Program-made: the position numbers and the translations under genes
Part shown: in pieces, positions 7,304 to 11,627 of the stretch
How positions within the stretch are numbered: the stretch's first letter is position 1
How the letters are laid out: the number at the start of each line of letters is the position of its first letter
Assembly (NCBI GenBank): GCA_038241095.1
Contig: JBBRGB010000109.1
Coordinates: 1 to 11,627, forward strand
Direction of reading: 5' to 3'
DNA length: 11,627 nucleotides
DNA from: JBBDMX01 sp038241095
GTDB lineage: Bacteria; Planctomycetota; Phycisphaerae; Phycisphaerales; Phycisphaeraceae
The notes under the pieces: generated by a model
Databases searched by the model: none
What the model was told of the DNA's origin: nothing
The model's input: only the letters and a program-made list of their open reading frames with translations

Positions 7304-7346
7304 CTTGACGGCTTGACGCCTTGACGCCCGGTTGCCGGTTGCCCGG
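7304..7346. repeat. Short tandem repeats between sulfatase and amidotransferase genes
   Basis: CTTGACG occurs three times at exact 8-nt spacing (7304, 7312, 7320), followed by two adjacent copies of CCGGTTG (7328-7334, 7335-7341) and a CCCGG. They lie in the 123-nt gap 7293-7415, just after the sulfatase stop. The rest of the gap is plain apart from the Shine-Dalgarno of the next gene. Their role is unknown. Confidence 0.6.
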
Positions 7347-7415
7347 ACGATCACGAAAACCAATCTGATATCTTTCGCCTACTTGTTTTCGCCACCCGCT
7401 TTGAAGAGTTTTCCC

Positions 7416-8117
7416 ATGGCACTACCCGTTTTGGTTCATGCCGCCCACGAAGGCCCCTGCGTGCTGGGCCGCGTTTTGCAGGCCCACGGCCACGATCTGC
7501 GCATCATCCGCTTGGATCAGGGCCAGCCCGTGCCCGCCGACTTGGACAACGTGCAGGGCCTCATCGTCATGGGCGGCAACATGAACGTCGGCGAGGTGGC
7601 GCAATACCCTTGGCTCACCGATGAAACGGCCTACATTCGTCAAGTGCATGAAGCGGGCCTGCCGGTGGTGGGCATTTGCCTCGGAGCGCAACTCATCGCC
7701 GCGGCCTTGGGGGGCGAAGTGGCCGCCATGTCCGCCGGGCCAGAAATCGGCTTCGGCAACGTTCGCCAGAGTTTCCCCGGCACCATCGACACCCTCCACG
7801 CCGGCATCGCTTGGAACACCGTCCAGTTCCACATGCACGGCCAGGAAGTCCCCAAACTTCCCCCCGACGCCACGCCGCTTTCCGGCTCCAAACTCTGCAA
7901 GACGCAAGCCTTCAAGGTGGGCCTGCGTACCTATGCCTTTCAATACCACTTCGAGTGGGATCAACGCGACATCGAACTGATGCTTCAAGACCCTTGGCTG
8001 AAGCAGCACGCCCAGCCGGAAACCATTCGCGGGCAGATGGCCGAGCATTTCGCGGGCTATCGCCGGGTGGGCGATCGCCTCTGCGAAAACATCGTCGAAT
8101 ATCTTTTCAAACCCTAA
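7416..8117 (+). CDS. Class I glutamine amidotransferase-like protein
   Basis: A 233-residue, single-domain GATase1 protein related to the amidotransferase half of GMP synthase (COG0518-like). The nucleophile elbow is GICLGAQLIAAALGG with Cys88, and the His-Glu pair is His178 and Glu180 in FQYHFEWD, so the hydrolytic triad is complete. The oxyanion strand VMGGNMNV is at 51-58. Stand-alone proteins of this kind hydrolyse glutamine or a gamma-glutamyl compound in the cytoplasm. No synthetase partner lies next to it, so the acceptor is unknown. ATG 7416 is preceded by GAAGAG at good spacing and starts right at the first beta strand. In-frame codons further upstream (from 7332) fall in the repeat region and are unlikely to be translated. 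It follows the sulfatase by 123 nt and may share its transcript. Confidence 0.87.
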   Translation: MALPVLVHAAHEGPCVLGRVLQAHGHDLRIIRLDQGQPVPADLDNVQGLIVMGGNMNVGEVAQYPWLTDETAYIRQVHEAGLPVVGICLGAQLIAAALGGEVAAMSAGPEIGFGNVRQSFPGTIDTLHAGIAWNTVQFHMHGQEVPKLPPDATPLSGSKLCKTQAFKVGLRTYAFQYHFEWDQRDIELMLQDPWLKQHAQPETIRGQMAEHFAGYRRVGDRLCENIVEYLFKP

Positions 8118-8133
8118 CGTGGTTATTCTTTCA

Positions 8134-8154
8134 GCGGGGGCCGCCAGACCCCGC
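8134..8154. terminator. GC-rich hairpin downstream of the amidotransferase gene
   Basis: GCGGGG (8134-8139) pairs with CCCCGC (8149-8154) across a 9-nt loop, 16 nt after the amidotransferase stop. No T-run follows on the plus strand. On the minus strand only TTT-poor sequence follows, so termination is possible but unproven. It sits inside a repeat-like intergenic block. Confidence 0.35.
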
Positions 8155-8170
8155 CTGCCTCGTCAAAGCC

Positions 8171-8250
8171 CAAGGGCGTAAGCCCTCGGTGAATGGCGCA
8201 AAGACGCACCTTGACGCGGTGACGTTCGTCCACAGGCTCACGCCTTGCGG
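8171..8250. repeat. Paired inverted intergenic repeat motifs
   Basis: CAAGGGCGTAAGCCCT (8171-8186, plus) and CAAGGCGTGAGCCT (8247-8234, minus) are near-copies in opposite orientation. Each is also a small hairpin: AGGGC/GCCCT around GTAA (8173-8186) and AGGC/GCCT around a 4-nt loop (8234-8245). The second overlaps the last codons and TGA stop (8240-8238) of the dihydrofolate reductase gene. I recall similar motifs as scattered intergenic repeats in planctomycetes, from memory only. Lying between convergent genes, the block may act as a bidirectional terminator. Confidence 0.55.
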
Positions 8251-8759
8251 CTCGGATAGACTTCATGCGTCTCGAACCGCATCGCGTGGTCATTCTTATC
8301 ATCGGCGGGGTGATTTTCACTTGCCACACAGCGCCAGCGTGACCAGTCAACGTCCGGGAAGTAAACATCACCCGTCACATCCGCCAGCACGCGGGTGAGA
8401 TAAAACCGATCCGCCAGGGGCAACGCCTCGGCGTAAAGCGAGCGTCCGCCGATGACGAAGGCCTCGCTTTCGCCCGCCCGTCGCGCCATGTCCAAGGCTT
8501 GGGGCAGACTGTGGGCCACATGCAAATCCGTGGCATCCGGGCAACACGGGTCAAAATCTTGTTGCCGCGTGACCACGATCATGCTCCGCCCCGGCAGTTG
8601 GCGGTTGATTGATTCCCATGTTCGCCGGCCCATGATGACGTGATGGCCCGTGGTCAACGTGCGAAAGCGGCGCAGGTCGGCCGAGAGACGCCAGGGCAAC
8701 GCCAGCCCGCGTCCAATGACGCCGTTTTGCGCCATGGCCACAATGATCGAAATCCGCAT
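8238..8759 (-). CDS. folA: Dihydrofolate reductase
   Basis: Reduces dihydrofolate to tetrahydrofolate with NADPH in the cytoplasm, for thymidylate, purine and methionine synthesis. The 173-residue chain has the full DHFR pattern: ISIIVAMAQNGVIG at the N-terminus, LPWRLSADLRRF with the catalytic acid Asp28, HHVIMGRRTWESI (39-51) binding NADPH, and FVIGGRSLYAEAL (101-113). It is slightly longer than E. coli FolA (159). ATG 8759 matches the family N-terminus; two in-frame ATGs a few codons upstream are less likely. The last residues (PSRKA) and the TGA are encoded by a repeat motif, so the original C-terminus may have been altered. The open frame continues far upstream, antisense to the ABC gene, but only this part is DHFR. 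No thymidylate synthase gene is adjacent. The gene is convergent with the amidotransferase and divergent from the ABC ATPase. Confidence 0.95.
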   Translation of the reverse strand: MRISIIVAMAQNGVIGRGLALPWRLSADLRRFRTLTTGHHVIMGRRTWESINRQLPGRSMIVVTRQQDFDPCCPDATDLHVAHSLPQALDMARRAGESEAFVIGGRSLYAEALPLADRFYLTRVLADVTGDVYFPDVDWSRWRCVASENHPADDKNDHAMRFETHEVYPSRKA

Positions 8760-8840
8760 GGGGTCGCGTTCCATGCCCGCCATGATACGCACCCCCACGC
8801 ATCGCCAAATAATTGCCCTATCATCGACTCGGTGAAATCC

Positions 8841-9890
8841 ATGACCATCGCCACGCCCGTCATTTCCGCCCCCTCCGCCGCCTTGAGCGTCGAGGCTTTG
8901 TCGCACCGTTACCCGGCATCGCGGCCAAAGCGTTCGCGGCATGTCCCGGCCAGCCCAACGCCCGCCCAAGCCGCGCGATCTCTCGCCTTGGACGATGTCT
9001 CGCTCTCCATCAACGCCGGTGAAATCTTCGCCATCCTGGGGCCAAACGGCGGGGGGAAAACGACCCTCTTTCGCATCCTGACCAATCTCCTGCGGCCCAC
9101 CGCCGGTCGCGTCAGCGTCTTGGGCCTCGACGTCGCCACCGATGCCGCCCGCGTGCGGCAAAGCCTTGGCGTGGTCTTCCAAATGCCCAGCCTCGACGCG
9201 GCCCTGACCGCCCGTGAAAACCTCACCCACCAAGGCCACCTCTACGGCTTGGACGGCGCTCACCTGCGGCAACGCATTGACGAACTGCTGACCTACTTCG
9301 GCATGGCCGACCAAGCCGACGCCTTCGTCGCCGGGTTCAGCGGCGGCATGCGCCGACGGGTCGAACTGGCCAAAGCCCTGCTGCATCAGCCCCGCGTGCT
9401 GTTGCTGGACGAACCCTCCACGGGCCTCGACCCCGGCGGACGGGCCGACCTGTGGCAATATCTGACGCGATTGCGAAAACAGCACGGCATGACCATCGTG
9501 CTGACGACCCACCTGATGGACGAGGCCGACCGCTGCGACAGACTGGCGGTGCTGAATCGCGGCAAACTCATCGCCTTGGACACGCCCGAAGCCTTGAAAA
9601 GCCGCATCGGCGGGGATGTCATCAGCGTCGAACCGGTCACCGCCGAGGCCGCGGAGTCTTTGTGCGCCAAGATTCGTGACACCTTCGCCCCGTGGCCCGT
9701 GGGCGGGGAGCCGCGGGTGGTGGGGGGGCGGATCGTTTTGCAACGCGTTAATGGCCCGGCCTTCGTGGGGCAACTGAGCCAAGCCCTGGGCGATCAAATC
9801 CGCGGTATCAGCGTCGGCCGACCCACCCTCGAAGATGTCTTTCTCCACCTCACCGGCCACCGCCTTTGGGACGAGCAGGAAATCGCGTAA
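8841..9890 (+). CDS. ABC transporter ATP-binding protein (DrrA/NatA-like)
   Basis: A 349-residue ATPase of the ABC-2 export type. It has Walker A GPNGGGKTT (67-75), a Q-loop at VVFQMP, the signature FSGGMRRR (166-173), Walker B VLLLDE (186-191), a D-loop near STGLDPGG, and the switch His224 in LTTHLMDEAD. A C-terminal extension ending in RPTLEDVFLHLTGH is typical of DrrA-like subunits. Between the A-loop tyrosine (Tyr24) and the first core strand (LALDDVSL) there is an insertion of roughly 20 residues rich in Pro, Arg and Ser. ATG 8841 is preceded by GGTGA at 5-nt spacing; GTG 8832 is an alternative. An ABC-2 permease normally follows such a gene, but the next gene is a LacI regulator, so the membrane partner must be elsewhere or upstream partners were lost. 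Substrate unknown. Confidence 0.93.
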   Translation: MTIATPVISAPSAALSVEALSHRYPASRPKRSRHVPASPTPAQAARSLALDDVSLSINAGEIFAILGPNGGGKTTLFRILTNLLRPTAGRVSVLGLDVATDAARVRQSLGVVFQMPSLDAALTARENLTHQGHLYGLDGAHLRQRIDELLTYFGMADQADAFVAGFSGGMRRRVELAKALLHQPRVLLLDEPSTGLDPGGRADLWQYLTRLRKQHGMTIVLTTHLMDEADRCDRLAVLNRGKLIALDTPEALKSRIGGDVISVEPVTAEAAESLCAKIRDTFAPWPVGGEPRVVGGRIVLQRVNGPAFVGQLSQALGDQIRGISVGRPTLEDVFLHLTGHRLWDEQEIA

Positions 9891-9921
9891 ACCGACCTTG
9901 ATAAAATCTTGCAAAAAACCC

Positions 9922-9949
9922 TTGACACCCCCCTAACCGGTGGTACAAT
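9922..9949 (+). promoter_or_regulatory. Near-consensus sigma70-type promoter for the LacI-family gene
   Basis: TTGACA (9922-9927) and TACAAT (9944-9949) are separated by 16 nt. The -35 box is perfect and the -10 box matches at 5 of 6. Predicted transcription start is near 9956, giving a leader of about 33 nt. The palindrome ACCGGT (9936-9941), with a central CpG as in LacI-family operators, sits between the boxes and could allow autoregulation. Confidence 0.75.
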
Positions 9950-9988
9950 GCCCTTGCACTTATAACGGTCAACTCCTTTAGGGTCGCC

Positions 9989-11038
9989 ATGCCCGTCACT
10001 CTGCAACACATCGCCGATCGCGCCAAAGTCACCAAAATGACGGTGTCCAATATTCTTAACGGCCGCTACGAGCCGGTCCGTTCCGCGGCCATGAAGCGTG
10101 CCAAGCGCATCCGCAAGATCGCCGCCGAACTGGGCTACCGGCCCAACACCGCGGCCCGCGCCGTCTCCCTGGGCCGCTTCGACGCCGCCGCCCTGATCCT
10201 CGCCGAGGACCAAGGCGCCAGCCACTTGCCCCCGCGACTGCTCCAAGGCATCCACGCCGCCCTGACCGCCCGCAACCTCCACCTCATCGTCGCCGCCCTG
10301 CCCGATCAAGCCCTGACCGATGAAGGCTTCGTCCCCAAAATGCTCCGCGAAGTCCTGGCCGACGGCCTGCTGGTCAATTACAACGCCCGCATTCCCGCCC
10401 GCATGATCGAGCTTATCCGCGACTTCCACGTCCCGTCGATCTGGATCAACTCCAAGCAGGATGAGGACTGCGTTTACCCCGACGACCGCGCCGCTTCCAT
10501 CGAGGCCACTCGCAGCCTGTTGGAGGCCGGGCATCGTCGCATTGTTTATCTGGACTGCACCCATGAGCCGGATCGCGCCCCGGATCACTACAGCGGCATT
10601 GATCGCTACGAGGGTTACGCCGACACCATGCAGGCCGCGGGCTTGAATCCCGTGCAATTCGGCACGCCCCGGCTGCGCGACGCGCAAGGCCCCGGTCGGC
10701 TCATCCCCGCCATCGCCGAGTTGCTCGCTTCGCCCGACCGTCCCTCAGCCGTTCTGGCGTACAGCGATTTGGAAGGCCGCGCCACCTTGGCCGCCGCCGC
10801 CGTCGCCGGGCTGTCACTCCCCGCCGACTTGGCGCTCATCCAGTTTTCCGATGTCGTCGCCAGCGACATGGGCTATTTCCCCGCCACCATGCTCCTGCCC
10901 GAAATCCGCGTCGGCGGCGAGGCCGTGGACATGCTGGCCGAGAAAATGGCCGACCCCATGAACCCCCTGCCCCCGCGGGCCATACCCTTTGACTTCGACA
11001 CCGGCCAAACGTTTGGCCCGGTGAAACAAGGAGGCTGA
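9989..11038 (+). CDS. LacI/GalR-family transcriptional regulator
   Basis: A 349-residue DNA-binding regulator. The N-terminal helix-turn-helix is TLQHIADRAKVTKMTVSNIL (4-23), followed by the third helix and the hinge motif LGYRPNTAARAVS (48-60). The rest is a periplasmic-binding-protein-like effector domain (about 63-345), with segments such as LLEAGHRRIVYLD and PSAVLAYSDLEGRA at expected places. Such regulators usually sense a sugar or nucleoside and control nearby genes. ATG 9989 follows AGGG at 5-nt spacing and a strong promoter. The stop at 11036-11038 is followed after 1 nt by a possible start of the secreted-protein gene, whose Shine-Dalgarno (AAGGAGG, 11028-11034) lies in the last codons of this gene. 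Effector unknown. Confidence 0.93.
   Translation: MPVTLQHIADRAKVTKMTVSNILNGRYEPVRSAAMKRAKRIRKIAAELGYRPNTAARAVSLGRFDAAALILAEDQGASHLPPRLLQGIHAALTARNLHLIVAALPDQALTDEGFVPKMLREVLADGLLVNYNARIPARMIELIRDFHVPSIWINSKQDEDCVYPDDRAASIEATRSLLEAGHRRIVYLDCTHEPDRAPDHYSGIDRYEGYADTMQAAGLNPVQFGTPRLRDAQGPGRLIPAIAELLASPDRPSAVLAYSDLEGRATLAAAAVAGLSLPADLALIQFSDVVASDMGYFPATMLLPEIRVGGEAVDMLAEKMADPMNPLPPRAIPFDFDTGQTFGPVKQGG
11028..11034 (+). promoter_or_regulatory. Strong Shine-Dalgarno inside the end of the LacI-family gene
   Basis: AAGGAGG lies 5 nt upstream of ATG 11040, within the Gln-Gly-Gly codons that end the regulator. It supports translational coupling to the next gene and an N-terminally extended start for it. 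A second site, AGGAG (11076-11080), lies 7 nt before the in-frame ATG 11088. Confidence 0.6.
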
Positions 11039-11039
11039 G

Positions 11040-11627
11040 ATGTTCTCAACCTCGCATCGCGTTCACTTTTTGAATAGGAGAATCGTCATGACTCGCAACA
11101 TGTTCGGAACGTTGGCTGTGGGAGCTTCGCTGCTGGCTTTTGCCGGCACCACGGAGGCGGCGGTGATCATTACCGCCTCGAATTGGAGCACTAGCGCGCT
11201 TAGCGTGAATCTCACCACCCAAGGGCCAACGGATTGGGTGATCTGGGATTCGAGCAACAATCCCACGGCCCTGACGATCCTCAATGACAAGTCCGGCGGG
11301 ACGGCCATCAGCAACCTCAGTGTCATCAACGCTCAATCGTCAGGGACCGGTGGAAACAACGCTGCGATTTGGGATTCAAGCCTTGAAAACTTCAGCCCGG
11401 GGCTGAACTTCACTTACACCGACGGCACTTCGCCAACGTCGTTAACCGAAACCAGTCCTGGGGCCGCGTTTAAACGTTGGTACGGTAACGTCTGGAACAG
11501 TCAGGTGATCTTCTCCGTGCCGGTGGTTACGCAAACGTCCACGCTTGAACTCTATCTCGCCACGGTCAACGGCAGCGCCACCAGCGTCAAAGTTTCCTTT
11601 GACAACGGCGCGACTTTTTCGTCGTCC
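11040..11627 (+). CDS. Secreted protein, N-terminal part (runs off the window)
   Basis: An open frame continues to the right edge with no stop (196 codons from 11040, or 180 from 11088). From ATG 11088 the product begins MTRNMFGTLAVGASLLAFAG, a signal peptide with likely cleavage after TEA. The mature part is rich in Ser, Thr, Asn and Gly, with beta-strand-like segments and two WDSS motifs (VIWDSSNN, AIWDSSLEN). No catalytic domain is recognised. In planctomycetes such proteins often end in a PEP-CTERM or similar sorting signal, but the C-terminus is not visible. Two starts are possible. ATG 11040 has an AAGGAGG site and adds 16 residues with several Arg, giving a longer n-region. ATG 11088 has an AGGAG site and gives a compact signal peptide. 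The coding sequence looks less GC-rich than the regulator before it. Confidence 0.75.
   Translation, partial: MFSTSHRVHFLNRRIVMTRNMFGTLAVGASLLAFAGTTEAAVIITASNWSTSALSVNLTTQGPTDWVIWDSSNNPTALTILNDKSGGTAISNLSVINAQSSGTGGNNAAIWDSSLENFSPGLNFTYTDGTSPTSLTETSPGAAFKRWYGNVWNSQVIFSVPVVTQTSTLELYLATVNGSATSVKVSFDNGATFSSS

Noticed and set aside
7332..7415. Upstream in-frame start for the amidotransferase
   Set aside because: The extension lies in the tandem-repeat region and lacks a Shine-Dalgarno. ATG 7416 has one and begins at the first core strand.
8760..9914. Upstream extension of the minus-strand dihydrofolate reductase frame to 558 codons
   Set aside because: The extra part lies antisense to the ABC ATPase, shows no recognisable domain, and is Gly/Gln/His-rich as expected for a GC-rich shadow. 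DHFR starts naturally at 8759.
9794..10687. Minus-strand open frame of 297 codons antisense to the ABC ATPase end and LacI gene
   Set aside because: No recognisable domain; low-complexity Gly/Ala/Val composition; both plus-strand genes are well supported.

Overview
The window looks like chromosomal DNA from a GC-rich member of the Planctomycetota, possibly a Phycisphaerae relative. That placement is inference. It rests on the mix of genes: a type I sulfatase, a membrane-anchored FHA protein, a divergent subtilisin-like protease, a corrinoid/UROD-type methyltransferase-like protein, and a LacI regulator next to a secreted Gly/Ser/Thr-rich protein. Weak ribosome binding sites on most genes also fit. 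No rRNA, tRNA, CRISPR array, transposase or phage gene was seen.

Layout. (1) 3-497 (+) is the 3' end of a uroporphyrinogen-decarboxylase-superfamily gene. Its stop codon directly abuts the stop of a convergent block. (2) 498-5768 (-) is a run of four genes. In transcription order they are an FHA/TM protein (5768-4839), a membrane-anchored S8-like protease (4723-3095), a carboxyltransferase of the pyruvate carboxylase/oxaloacetate decarboxylase family without a biotinyl domain (2970-1417), and an uncharacterised polytopic membrane protein (1385-498). The FHA and protease genes make a plausible membrane module. The carboxyltransferase and membrane protein are only 31 nt apart and probably co-transcribed. 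A CACCAAG-rich imperfect inverted repeat separates the two pairs. (3) 5889-8117 (+) holds a sulfatase, divergent from the FHA gene, then a class I glutamine amidotransferase. (4) 8238-8759 (-) is dihydrofolate reductase, convergent with the amidotransferase across a repeat-rich gap. (5) 8841-11627 (+) holds an ABC transporter ATPase with no permease beside it, a LacI-family regulator behind a near-consensus sigma70-type promoter, and the start of a secreted protein that runs off the window.

How the genes work together: most look like independent housekeeping or accessory units. The LacI gene and the secreted-protein gene are separated by 1 nt if the first start is used, with a strong Shine-Dalgarno inside the regulator's last codons, so they are probably expressed together. 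No gene-free stretch exceeds 300 bases. The largest gaps are 2971-3094, 4724-4838, 5769-5888, 7293-7415 and 8118-8237; all are described as features or findings. I did not find a convincing wholly new defence or mobile system. The best candidates for a second look are the FHA/protease pair, the two repeat elements that supply the stop codons of neighbouring genes, and the double translation start downstream of the LacI gene.
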